From Eubacteriales bacterium (GTDB lineage: Bacteria > Bacillota > Clostridia > Peptostreptococcales > Anaerovoracaceae): a stretch of 38,710 bases of DNA. The stretch spans positions 5,188 to 43,897 of the forward strand of contig JAQWBM010000013.1 in assembly GCA_028706405.1 (NCBI GenBank), written 5' to 3'. Under the pieces are notes generated by a model. The model was not told where the DNA came from. It worked only from the letters and a program-made list of their open reading frames with translations, and ran no database searches. Each line of letters opens with the position of its first letter. Position 1 is the first letter of the stretch. Positions 31,194 through 38,098 of the stretch are shown piece after piece. The translations under genes were made by a program, and so were the position numbers.

Positions 31194-31523
31194 CTATTTT
31201 TTTCTCACCATCCTCAGCATATTCAATGCCAGCTCTATGTCCTCCGGGAAGAACCCTTCGTCCCTGGCTTTTGCCACTACATTTATATATTCAGGCGGTA
31301 GCCCGCCGATCGCATCCACCGGCACGATCGTTTTGCTGACACCCATCAAGTAGTCAACCGAAACGCCGAAAAAGTCGGCAAGTTTTATTAATTTATCCGT
31401 TCCCGGTTTGCTTCTGCCGCTTTTCCATTCCGTAAAGGTTGATTTTGTTATGCCTGCGCCTTTGGCAACATCTGCATCTCTCAACCCTCTCTCGTCCCTC
31501 AACCTACAATAAATTTCGTACAT
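31194..31523 (-). CDS. CI-like repressor (XRE family)
   Basis: 109 residues from the ATG at 31523 with AGGAGAT just upstream. Residues 5-60 are an XRE helix-turn-helix (RLRDERGLRDADVAKGAGITKSTFTEWKSGRSKP), followed by DKLIKLADFFGVSVDYLMG. The C-terminal 45 residues (VAKARDEGFFPEDIELALNML) lack a LexA-type Ser-Lys peptidase, so RecA-stimulated self-cleavage is unlikely and induction must work otherwise. It is divergent from a Cro-like gene with nearly the same recognition helix (STFTEWKSGRSKP vs STLSEWKSGRSKP), so both likely bind the same operators. Confidence 0.85.
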   Translation of the reverse strand: MYEIYCRLRDERGLRDADVAKGAGITKSTFTEWKSGRSKPGTDKLIKLADFFGVSVDYLMGVSKTIVPVDAIGGLPPEYINVVAKARDEGFFPEDIELALNMLRMVRKK

Positions 31524-31543
31524 AACATCTCCTTCGACAAAAA

Positions 31544-31677
31544 GTTCGGAAAAAGTACAAAAAGCTATTGACAAGTTTCGACATCCGAATTATAATAGAA
31601 TAAAGTTCGGAAGTTAAAACAGACACCCGTTTGTACATAATGTAAATTCACAAAACCATTATAACTGATTTCCGAAC
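31544..31677. promoter_or_regulatory. Three GTTCGGAA operators of the lysogeny switch
   Basis: GTTCGGAA occurs at 31544-31551 and 31605-31612, and inverted (TTCCGAAC) at 31670-31677. One copy lies upstream of the early promoter, one just after its -10, and one inside the spacer of the repressor promoter. A looser TTCG/CGAA pair lies within the early promoter at about 31577-31589. Confidence 0.75.
31568..31596 (+). promoter_or_regulatory. Early lytic promoter, full consensus
   Basis: TTGACA (31568-31573), 17 bases, TATAAT (31591-31596): a perfect sigma-A promoter reading into the Cro-like gene and the early operon. An operator copy begins 9 bases after the -10. Confidence 0.88.
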
Positions 31678-31686
31678 TGATAGCAA
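31658..31686 (-). promoter_or_regulatory. Repressor promoter
   Basis: On the minus strand TTGCTA (31686-31681), 17 bases, TATAAT (31663-31658). The spacer contains an operator copy (TTCCGAAC at 31670-31677), so bound Cro-like or CI-like protein would block it. It reads toward the repressor, membrane protein and integrase. Confidence 0.78.
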
Positions 31687-31714
31687 CAAGAAGTTTAAGG
31701 AAGGAGGTGGGGAG

Positions 31715-31909
31715 TTGTATAAAAAATATACCGAGTTGCGAGATGCCAGAAGCATCACTGATTCTCAGGTGTCTAAAGACACGGGGATAGCGAAATCGAC
31801 GCTCAGCGAGTGGAAAAGTGGTAGAAGCAAGCCAAAAGTTGACAAGCTGATTATTCTTGCAAAATACTTTGATGTTCCGCTTGGGCGGCTTTTAGGGGAG
31901 GAGGTATAA
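31715..31909 (+). CDS. Cro-like XRE regulator
   Basis: 64 residues with a TTG start 7 bases after AAGGAGG (31701-31707). It is a single XRE helix-turn-helix (LRDARSITDSQVSKDTGIAKSTLSEWKSGRSKPKVDKL) ending in FDVPLGRLLGEEV. It is the first gene of the early operon, divergent from the repressor, with a matching recognition helix, as expected of a Cro that shuts off repressor synthesis. Confidence 0.85.
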   Translation: MYKKYTELRDARSITDSQVSKDTGIAKSTLSEWKSGRSKPKVDKLIILAKYFDVPLGRLLGEEV

Positions 31910-31910
31910 A

Positions 31911-32084
31911 ATGATTGAAATAATCACAATGGATCAAATCATGTCCGATTATGGGCTAAGCAGAAGGCAAGCCACAAAATACCTTAACCGAAAAGGATGC
32001 CCGGTACTCCCAAGATGCAAGAAGCAACCGTACAGGGTTGTAAGGAAGGAATGGGAAAGATGGCTTTCCGAACAACGAAAATAG
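31911..32084 (+). CDS. Small helix-turn-helix protein, excisionase-like
   Basis: 57 residues; ATG one base after the Cro-like stop, with GGGGAGGAGG upstream. TMDQIMSDYGLSRRQATKYL is a MerR/excisionase-type winged-helix start, then RKGCPVLPRC and a basic tail RVVRKEWERWLSEQRK. These small proteins include phage excisionases (Xis) and early regulators. No other Xis candidate is visible, so it may direct excision, but this rests on fold likeness only. Confidence 0.68.
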   Translation: MIEIITMDQIMSDYGLSRRQATKYLNRKGCPVLPRCKKQPYRVVRKEWERWLSEQRK

Positions 32085-32139
32085 AAATATCTACACATGC
32101 GAATTCGCAGAGAGGGAGCAACAAAGAAAGGAGGAATCT

Positions 32140-32775
32140 ATGAACGAACAAGAAAAGCGGCAGAACTTAACCGCCATCAACCGCATCGAAGGCAAGCTGG
32201 ACGACAGCAAGAAGAAGCAGAAAGAGGCACATACCGCTCTACTGTTCGGCTTGATTATAGCGGTGATACTCCTGACACTCGCCTTATGCAGTCTTGTCGG
32301 ACTATCGTACATAGACAAGATGCAACAGGACACGCTCGATACTCTAATGTATATAGAGCAGGAGCTTGACAGGGCTTCGTACACCGAGGAACTAATGGAA
32401 CATGAGGAAAGTATCGACACAAGCGCAAAAGTCGCTCTAAACGAGCAGGACAGGCTTCTGGTCGCTAAGATATGTATGGCGGAGACGAACAGTTATGACG
32501 GGTATATGGCAGTTGCTCAGACAATCCACGACAGGAGCGCTTTATGGGGGCAAGATGTCTACGATGTAGCAACAGCGGACAAGCAGTTTGCCGCACCATT
32601 TAAAGGCAAAGCAAATGATGAGGCATTACAGGCAGTAGATGCGGTATTTAGCGGCGAAAGGGCCTTCGGTACTAATGTAACTCACTTTCATTCGGGGCAA
32701 GCTCCGTATTGGACTAACGATAAAGAGTATGCAGGGTCAAGGGGCGGCAACCATTTTTACAATTCGACATATTAG
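32140..32775 (+). CDS. Membrane-anchored SleB/CwlJ-type cell-wall hydrolase
   Basis: 211 residues; ATG with AAAGGAGGAA upstream. A basic N-terminus and one membrane span (about 33-57: ALLFGLIIAVILLTLALCSLVG) place the enzyme outside the cell. The C-terminal hydrolase domain has KICMAETNSYDGYMAVAQTIHDR (E115 at the catalytic position of SleB-like lytic enzymes), later HFHSG and GNHFY. This domain normally cleaves spore-cortex or wall glycan. It is in the early operon, far from the endolysin, which is odd for a lysis enzyme. Confidence 0.78.
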   Translation: MNEQEKRQNLTAINRIEGKLDDSKKKQKEAHTALLFGLIIAVILLTLALCSLVGLSYIDKMQQDTLDTLMYIEQELDRASYTEELMEHEESIDTSAKVALNEQDRLLVAKICMAETNSYDGYMAVAQTIHDRSALWGQDVYDVATADKQFAAPFKGKANDEALQAVDAVFSGERAFGTNVTHFHSGQAPYWTNDKEYAGSRGGNHFYNSTY

Positions 32776-32783
32776 GAGGATTT

Positions 32784-32936
32784 ATGAGAACTGAAAAAGA
32801 GATAAGAGACGAGCTAAAACGATGCGAAAAAGAAAGGGACAAGCACGGATATAGCACAGACACAGGCAGGCGGTCAAACATCAGGTACTGGGCGTTGAAA
32901 TGGGTGCTTGGCGAAAGGAGTGAAAATGAAAGCTAA
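32784..32936 (+). CDS. Small charged phage protein
   Basis: 50 residues; ATG with TAGGAGGATT upstream. The sequence (RTEKEIRDELKRCEKERDKHG, then GRRSNIRYWALKWVLGE) is a helical, highly charged phage early protein; a similar short protein recurs in clostridial phages. Function unknown. Its end overlaps the start of the next small gene by 11 bases. Confidence 0.6.
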   Translation: MRTEKEIRDELKRCEKERDKHGYSTDTGRRSNIRYWALKWVLGERSENES

Positions 32937-33060
32937 ATGCACAAGGTGCGGTAAAGAATGGGGCGTCAGCGTAACAAGGGCAACGGACAAAAAATACATA
33001 TGCCCACACTGCGTCCATGACGAGAGAAAGGAGAAAAATGAAAAATTACGAGAAAATTAA
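32926..33060 (+). CDS. Zinc-ribbon microprotein
   Basis: 44 residues; ATG with AAAGGAGTG upstream. CTRCGKEWG and CPHCVHDERK give two CxxC pairs, a minimal zinc ribbon, plus a charged tail. It overlaps both neighbours (11 and 23 bases), so translation is probably coupled. Function unknown. Confidence 0.62.
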   Translation: MKAKCTRCGKEWGVSVTRATDKKYICPHCVHDERKEKNEKLREN

Positions 33061-33184
33061 AGAAATGAGCCTTGCGGAGTTAGCGGAAGTAATAATGTGC
33101 CCGCACGGCATCCCCTGCGAGCTAGGCATGGATTGCAGTAAATGTTGTGAGGCTTGGCTCATGGAGGAGGCGGAAGATGTATAA
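33038..33184 (+). CDS. Cys-rich microprotein
   Basis: 48 residues; ATG with AAAGGAG upstream, overlapping the preceding gene. SLAELAEVIMCPHGIPCELGMDCSKCC carries five Cys, with a helical N-terminus. The end overlaps the next start by 8 bases. Part of an overlapping row of Cys-rich early genes. Not recognised. Confidence 0.6.
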   Translation: MKNYEKIKEMSLAELAEVIMCPHGIPCELGMDCSKCCEAWLMEEAEDV

Positions 33185-33323
33185 GTGTTGGGATGATTGC
33201 GTGCACGGCAAGGGAGAATTATGTTGCGCGAGCTGCAGCGAGGAATGTGTCGACAGGTGCTCTGATGGGAAATACGGGAAGAAACCTGAGTGTGAAGATT
33301 TGAAGGAGGAGGATGACAGATGA
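33177..33323 (+). CDS. Cys-rich microprotein with eight Cys
   Basis: 48 residues; ATG with GGAGGAGG upstream. Eight Cys occur (KCWDDCVHG, CCASCSEEC, RCSDG, PEC), enough for two metal sites or several disulfides. No signal peptide is present, so metal binding is likelier. It overlaps the gene before by 8 bases. Confidence 0.58.
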   Translation: MYKCWDDCVHGKGELCCASCSEECVDRCSDGKYGKKPECEDLKEEDDR

Positions 33324-33492
33324 AAAGTGCCCGCAGGACTGCAATCCAAGCGAGGCACAAGCGAAATTAATCACTTATAGGATATCAGAAGGAGGAGGAT
33401 ATGTCAAATCAATTATACGCACTGCTGAACGAGGCAACACAAGACAAGCCTGTATGCAGATTTCAGTATCAGCTAAAGACAGGCAAGCCTGA
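33313..33492 (+). CDS. Possible small protein with CPQDC motif, overlapping the next gene
   Basis: 59 residues from an ATG at 33313 with AAGGAGGAGG immediately upstream. It reads TDEKCPQDCNPSEAQAKL at its start, which resembles its Cys-rich neighbours, but its last 92 bases overlap the next well-supported gene in another frame. It may be real only in its first part, or not translated. Confidence 0.3.
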   Translation: MTDEKCPQDCNPSEAQAKLITYRISEGGGYVKSIIRTAERGNTRQACMQISVSAKDRQA

Positions 33493-33709
33493 AAGACAGT
33501 TCCGTAAAGAGGTTGAAGCACTCCGAAAACAGGGCGTGAGGGTAGTGACAAGCCACGAGAAAAAAGGCTACTGGATAGCCAAGACCGAGGAAGAATACAT
33601 AGCGTTTAGAAAGCAACAGATGCCAAGGGTTGTCAGTATGCTAGAAACCTTAAAAGCGATGGATAGAAACATTTTAGGGCAGGAAGTGATGCGGGATGTA
33701 TTACTGTAA
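33401..33709 (+). CDS. Small winged-helix-like early protein
   Basis: 102 residues; ATG with AAGGAGGAGG upstream. VEALRKQGVRVVTSHEKKGYWIAKTEEEYIAFRKQ looks like the recognition helix and wing of a winged-helix domain, followed by a helical end (VSMLETLKAMDRNILG). It may regulate early genes, but no family is certain. It overlaps the next gene by 14 bases. Confidence 0.6.
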   Translation: MSNQLYALLNEATQDKPVCRFQYQLKTGKPERQFRKEVEALRKQGVRVVTSHEKKGYWIAKTEEEYIAFRKQQMPRVVSMLETLKAMDRNILGQEVMRDVLL

Positions 33710-34004
33710 TGATTGCAAGGAAAAATTCGAGGCCCCGATGCACACGGTCATTATACATACAGAGGTTGACACACGGCAAGAAGAACCAGCAAGCGTATGC
33801 CCGATATGCGGGAGTGATGATTACGAAGATATGAAACAATGCGTTTGCGGAGAGTGGGTAAGGTCGTTTGAGGACTACTGCCAGAACTGCATAAAAGAGC
33901 GTGACAAAGCCATACAAGAGGCTGTACGCAGGCTTGTGGAGTTTGGGACGGAGCGCAAAGAAGTTATAAAAATGCTTTTAGACGGATTGGAGGAGATGGA
34001 ATGA
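33696..34004 (+). CDS. Zinc-ribbon early protein
   Basis: 102 residues; ATG overlapping the preceding gene. It opens YYCNDCKEKFEAP, then CPICGSDDYEDMKQCVCGEW and CQNCIKER, that is three to four Cys pairs in the first 75 residues, and ends in a helix (EAVRRLVEFGTERKEVIKMLLDG). Probably binds zinc; role unknown. Its stop overlaps the ERF gene start. Confidence 0.65.
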   Translation: MYYCNDCKEKFEAPMHTVIIHTEVDTRQEEPASVCPICGSDDYEDMKQCVCGEWVRSFEDYCQNCIKERDKAIQEAVRRLVEFGTERKEVIKMLLDGLEEME

Positions 34005-34672
34005 ACATATATGAAAAAATAAACGCAATTATGGAGGCTGTTGGGAGCCTACAAAAAGACGGCAAGGTAGCTTTTGGTAGCACGAAATATAATTATTTGT
34101 CGGAAGCAAAAACAACGGCGGAAATAAGAAAACGGTTAATCAAACACAAGCTTGTTATTTTGCCGATAGAGGTTGACGAAAAAAAAGAAGGACAAATAAC
34201 ACAGGGCAAATACCGCTACAAGATGGTGAATGTTGAGAACCCAGAAGAATTTATCATATTAGAAAGCGGAGGGCAGGGACACGATTCGGCAGACAAGGGA
34301 AGCGGAAAAGCATCAACATATGCTTATAAGTATTTGATGTGGAGAACATTCGCAATCCCTTCCAGTGACGACCCTGACCAAATATCAAGCGAAGAAATTA
34401 AAGCCAAAGAAGCTGACGAAGCTACAAACAAGGCTACAACAGAAGAAATAAAAAACAAAGCCACGATGGAAGAAGTCAAAGACAAAATGATAGATGATGC
34501 AAAGGTTGAGGCGATTAGCATCAAACTAAAAACAAAAGGCGTGTCAGAAGAGCAAATTTGCAACAACTACGGAGTTGCCTTTATTGAGGCTTTAACTGTC
34601 GAACAATGGGCGAACGCAATGAGGCGGCTCGACCATACGCCCGATAGAAAAATTGAAAACTTAGGTTTATAG
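34001..34672 (+). CDS. erf: ERF-family single-strand annealing protein
   Basis: 223 residues; the ATG overlaps the previous stop (ATGA), with GGAGGAGATGG upstream. The ERF core is plain: STKYNYLSEAKTTAEIRKRL, a beta segment, and GQGHDSADKGSGKASTYAYKYLMWRTFAIPSSDDPD, followed by an Ala/Glu/Lys-rich linker and a C-terminal tail (KGVSEEQICNNYGVAFIEALT). ERF proteins anneal complementary strands in phage recombination and genome circularisation. DUF1351 and an HNH gene follow in the same operon. Confidence 0.9.
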   Translation: MNIYEKINAIMEAVGSLQKDGKVAFGSTKYNYLSEAKTTAEIRKRLIKHKLVILPIEVDEKKEGQITQGKYRYKMVNVENPEEFIILESGGQGHDSADKGSGKASTYAYKYLMWRTFAIPSSDDPDQISSEEIKAKEADEATNKATTEEIKNKATMEEVKDKMIDDAKVEAISIKLKTKGVSEEQICNNYGVAFIEALTVEQWANAMRRLDHTPDRKIENLGL

Positions 34673-34681
34673 GAGGAGAAT

Positions 34682-35812
34682 ATGAAAATTTGTAAAGTTG
34701 TAAAAGAGGGAACTAACAAGGAATATACATACCTGACTGATTTGGATTTAGCATTTGACGACCGAGTTGTCGCAGAGTTTGGGAAAGCCGATACGGTGTT
34801 GACCGTGAACTATGTGGGGGAAATGACGCAAGAAGAGTATGATGCGCTTGGATTTCCACTAAAGAGCATCAAAAGACTTGCCACTGATGAAGATTTGGAA
34901 AGTCAGACGCCTGCTCTTGATGTTGTTATAAAAGAGGAAAGGCTGCCTATTATCAATATAAACTTTGACGAAATTAAAACCAACCTTTCAGTCTCTATGG
35001 CGAAGTATAAAGGGCTCATTGTGACCGAGGAAACTTTAAGCGGTTGCAAGGCCACACAAAAGGATTTAGCAGGCCTCAAAAGAAAGATTGACACTTATCG
35101 TAAGGACAAGAAGAAAGAACTCTCAAGACCGATTGCGGCGTTCGAAGAACAATGCAAAGAACTAATCTCATTAATTGAACAGGTTGAAAATCCAATCAAA
35201 GAAGGAATTTCCGTATTTGATGATGAAAAGAGGGCAGAGAAACGCAGGCAAGCGGAGGAATATATCAAGGAAATTGCCGAAGAAAGCGGGCTGGCCGATA
35301 AGTATGCGGTACGACTTACAGTTATAGACAAATACTGCAATTTGACCGCAAAGAAATTAGATATCATTGATGACATTAAGGGTAGGGCGTTTGCACTTAA
35401 AATCGAGCAAGACAGAGAAACTGAACTGATGGGGATTATTCAAGACACGATTAATGCGGAGAATGAACGCCTTGCGAGAAAAATGAGCCTTGCGGAATTT
35501 CAACGACTTATCAGTGGTGGGGCTCCTGCGAAAGACATCATTGCAGAGATTAGAGCGCGCGCATCAGTGATTTATGAGGCGGAACACCCTATTGTAGAAG
35601 AGCCTATAGAGGAACCTGCGGAAGAGGTTATAGAAGAGCCTGTAGAAGAAGTTACAAAAGAGACTATAGAAGAAGCGCCAACTGTTGAGCCTGAAAAGGT
35701 GTACTCTGTGGAGTACAAAATCACCGCAAACTTATCAACATTAAGGGAAGTTTCCGAATTCCTGCGCCTTAATTATATACCGTATGAGGCCATAGACCAG
35801 CGAGAGGTCTAG
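34682..35812 (+). CDS. DUF1351 protein, recombination partner
   Basis: 376 residues; ATG with TAGGAGGAG upstream. The core (LSVSMAKYKGLIVTEETLSGCKATQKDLAGLKRKIDTYRKDKKKELS, residues about 100-150) is the DUF1351 mark. A long coiled coil follows, then EE/P-rich repeats (about 305-345) and a C-terminal domain (KVYSVEYKITANLSTLREVSEFLRLNY). DUF1351 genes travel with RecT- or ERF-type annealing proteins in Gram-positive phages. Biochemical function is not established. Confidence 0.85.
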   Translation: MKICKVVKEGTNKEYTYLTDLDLAFDDRVVAEFGKADTVLTVNYVGEMTQEEYDALGFPLKSIKRLATDEDLESQTPALDVVIKEERLPIININFDEIKTNLSVSMAKYKGLIVTEETLSGCKATQKDLAGLKRKIDTYRKDKKKELSRPIAAFEEQCKELISLIEQVENPIKEGISVFDDEKRAEKRRQAEEYIKEIAEESGLADKYAVRLTVIDKYCNLTAKKLDIIDDIKGRAFALKIEQDRETELMGIIQDTINAENERLARKMSLAEFQRLISGGAPAKDIIAEIRARASVIYEAEHPIVEEPIEEPAEEVIEEPVEEVTKETIEEAPTVEPEKVYSVEYKITANLSTLREVSEFLRLNYIPYEAIDQREV

Positions 35813-35814
35813 CT

Positions 35815-36093
35815 GTGAAGTCAATTTTGCAAAATGAGAAGAAGTGCTACATATCGGGGCGCACTGACTGCTTAGAAGAGCATCATATATTCGGTGCATC
35901 TAACCGCAAGAATTCTGAAAGGCACGGCTTAAAGGTATGGCTTACGCACGACTGGCACAACGAGCCGCCCAACGGTGCACATCACAATAAAAAGACGGCT
36001 GATTTTCTCCATAGAGAGGGGCAGAAAGTGTTTGAGCGGGTACACGGCACGAGAGAGGATTTTATGCGTATTTTCGGCAGAAATTACTTGTGA
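35815..36093 (+). CDS. HNH-like nuclease (YbcO/NinG-like context)
   Basis: 92 residues with a GTG start after CGAGAGG. CYISGRTDCLEEHHIFG gives the HH pair of an HNH-type core, then HGLKVWLTHDWHN, GAHHNK and FLHREGQKVFERVHG, a His-rich set typical of small phage recombination nucleases. It likely cuts recombination intermediates with ERF and DUF1351 products, inferred from the operon. All expected His residues are present. Confidence 0.75.
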   Translation: MKSILQNEKKCYISGRTDCLEEHHIFGASNRKNSERHGLKVWLTHDWHNEPPNGAHHNKKTADFLHREGQKVFERVHGTREDFMRIFGRNYL

Positions 36094-36106
36094 GGGGGTG
36101 GAAATA

Positions 36107-36829
36107 TTGACTAAAAAAGACCCCGCATTCCTGTTTTATTCTTCGGATTTTCTGACCGGCGTTATCGAATTAACGATGGAAGAGCGGGGGCAATATATAA
36201 CATTAATGTGCCTGCAGCATCAAAAAGGCAGGTTGAGCGAGAAGCTTATAAAGAGTGTTATCCCTAATATATCAGATGATGTTTTATTAAAATTTGAGCA
36301 AGATAAAAATGGAAATTTTTTTAATAAAAGATTAGACTTTGAAACCAAAAAAAGACAAGAACACTCTAAAAAGCAAAGAGAAAATGTTATGAAGCGTTGG
36401 AACTCCAATAAAGAAAGAGGTATGCCGTCGAATATACCAACGCAATACGATGGTAATACCACGGTATTACCTTTAGAAAATGAAAATGAAAATGAAAATG
36501 TAATTAGAAATAAGATAGATTTTATATCTTTTAAAGAGATTTATAACCAAGAGTGCAATAACATACCTTCAGTGCGGACAATCACCGAAAAACGGAAAAC
36601 GGCGATCAAAAAGTTTTTAAAAGAATTTTCAAAAGATGAATTTTCTGAGGTGTGCCGAGAAGCAAATAAAAGCAGTTTTCTTACAGGCGATAATGACCGA
36701 GGGTGGCGAGCAGATTTTGATTTTTTAATCAGACCTGACAAAGCGGCATCTGTTCTTGAGGGCAAGTACGCCGGGAAGGAGAGAAACGATGACAAGCCAA
36801 AATACAAACTTGAGTGCCTCGAGCTCTAA
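36107..36829 (+). CDS. Phage replication initiator (DUF1376-like)
   Basis: 240 residues from a TTG at 36107, with GGGGGTGG six bases upstream; a longer frame would overlap the HNH gene. The N-terminal winged-helix (FLFYSSDFLTGVIELTMEERGQYITL) is DUF1376-like; a linker (about 115-135) includes four in-frame GAAAAT repeats (ENENEN); the C-terminal region (RTITEKRKTAIKKFLKEF ... GWRADFDFLIRPDKAASVLEGKY) matches replication-protein tails. It likely binds the origin and recruits the helicase loader encoded next, which it overlaps by 41 bases. Confidence 0.82.
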   Translation: MTKKDPAFLFYSSDFLTGVIELTMEERGQYITLMCLQHQKGRLSEKLIKSVIPNISDDVLLKFEQDKNGNFFNKRLDFETKKRQEHSKKQRENVMKRWNSNKERGMPSNIPTQYDGNTTVLPLENENENENVIRNKIDFISFKEIYNQECNNIPSVRTITEKRKTAIKKFLKEFSKDEFSEVCREANKSSFLTGDNDRGWRADFDFLIRPDKAASVLEGKYAGKERNDDKPKYKLECLEL

Positions 36830-37535
36830 TCTGCAAAGAGTTATCGACAGGTTAAACGCAGATAGGGGGAGCTTACCTGATTATGACTGCGAGATATGTA
36901 AAAATAAAGGTTTTATTTTTATGATAGAGGACGGCAGGGAGGTGGCGCATAGATGTAAATGCGTGGTTACGAGAAACAATATCCGTAACATTCGCAACAT
37001 CGGCATTGACCTAGACGAGTGCGGTTTTGACAAGTACAAAGCCAAAGACGAGTGGCAAAAGAATGCACTCAAAATGGCGGAGGACTACGCGCGGACCCTT
37101 GACGGCTGGTTTTATGTAGGCGGCGCTGTGGGATGCGGAAAAACACTTTTGTGCTCGTCAATTCTGAAAAGCCAGCTACATAAAGGCATATCAGCAAAGT
37201 ATATGGCTTGGCGAGATGAAGCAGGCAGATTAAAGGCATCGGTAAATAATAACGAAGAATACCTGCACCTGATAGAACCGCTTAAAATGGTCGGCATCCT
37301 CTACATAGACGATTTTTTAAAGACGGCGGGAGTCACAAAGGGCGATGTAAATTTGGCCTTTGAAATCATTAACAGCCGATACACCAATAAAAAGCCGACA
37401 ATCATATCTTGCGAATTGAGCATTAACGACATTATCTCGATAGATGAGGCACTCGGCAGCAGAATTTACGAGCGGACAAAAGGCAACTACGCTTTTATCA
37501 AGGGCGGCGAGCGAAAGAATTATCGGATGAGGTAA
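36789..37535 (+). CDS. DnaC/IstB-type helicase loader ATPase
   Basis: 248 residues from the ATG at 36789 with AAGGAGAG upstream. A Cys-rich N-terminal knuckle (CEICKNKGF ... HRCKC) precedes the AAA+ domain: Walker A GGAVGCGKT (111-119, K118), Walker B GILYIDDFLK (D174, D175), and a sensor-like ISCELS and SRIYER near the end. It loads the host replicative helicase onto the phage origin with the initiator encoded upstream. Confidence 0.88.
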   Translation: MTSQNTNLSASSSNLQRVIDRLNADRGSLPDYDCEICKNKGFIFMIEDGREVAHRCKCVVTRNNIRNIRNIGIDLDECGFDKYKAKDEWQKNALKMAEDYARTLDGWFYVGGAVGCGKTLLCSSILKSQLHKGISAKYMAWRDEAGRLKASVNNNEEYLHLIEPLKMVGILYIDDFLKTAGVTKGDVNLAFEIINSRYTNKKPTIISCELSINDIISIDEALGSRIYERTKGNYAFIKGGERKNYRMR

Positions 37536-37539
37536 AACG

Positions 37540-38085
37540 ATGGCAGAAATTAATTTTAAAGGCTTAGATGCCCGCGTCAAGCTAAACGGCGACATAGAGC
37601 TCGTCCTTATATGCCCCAAAGGCACACAGAGCTCCATACAAGGACTTTTAGACGAATTTAAGGCAGATGTTCGGTGGAGCGCTAAAATCGCTAAAATCAA
37701 GCGAAAAAGGTCACTTGAAGCTAACGGCTACCTTTGGATACTGTGCGACAAGATAGCGGACAAATTAAACACCACCAAAGAGGCGGTGTACCAAGAGGCA
37801 ATAAAGTCGGTCGGAGTTTTTACACAACTGCTGGTGGAAGATGTTGCGGTGGAAAGTTTTATAAAGTGTTGGAACGCACAGGGCCTCGGGAACATCGCGA
37901 TGACAGCCTACGAGAGCAAGAAGAACCCCGGGAACACCATCGTTATCGCGTATCACGGTAGCAGTACATACGATAGCAAGCAGATGGCCCGTTTGGTGGA
38001 TTACATCGTGCAGGAGGCGAAAGAGCTCGGGATAGATACGGCAACGCCGGACGAAATAGCGCGGATGAAAGCCGCGTGGAAATGA
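37540..38085 (+). CDS. NinB-like recombination protein
   Basis: 181 residues; ATG 4 bases after the loader stop. The family pattern is KRSLEANGYLWILCDKIADKLNTTKEAVYQE, SKKNPGNTIVIAYHGSSTYDSKQMARLVDYIVQEAKELGIDT, as in NinB-type proteins. NinB binds single-stranded DNA and acts in lambda-like recombination. It closes the replication/recombination group. Confidence 0.8.
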   Translation: MAEINFKGLDARVKLNGDIELVLICPKGTQSSIQGLLDEFKADVRWSAKIAKIKRKRSLEANGYLWILCDKIADKLNTTKEAVYQEAIKSVGVFTQLLVEDVAVESFIKCWNAQGLGNIAMTAYESKKNPGNTIVIAYHGSSTYDSKQMARLVDYIVQEAKELGIDTATPDEIARMKAAWK

Positions 38086-38098
38086 AAGGATTAAAACT

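Noticed and set aside
29661..38085. Integrated prophage reading of the window
   Set aside because: In a prophage the integrase and the structural end lie at opposite att sites next to host genes; here they join at one att and no host gene is seen.
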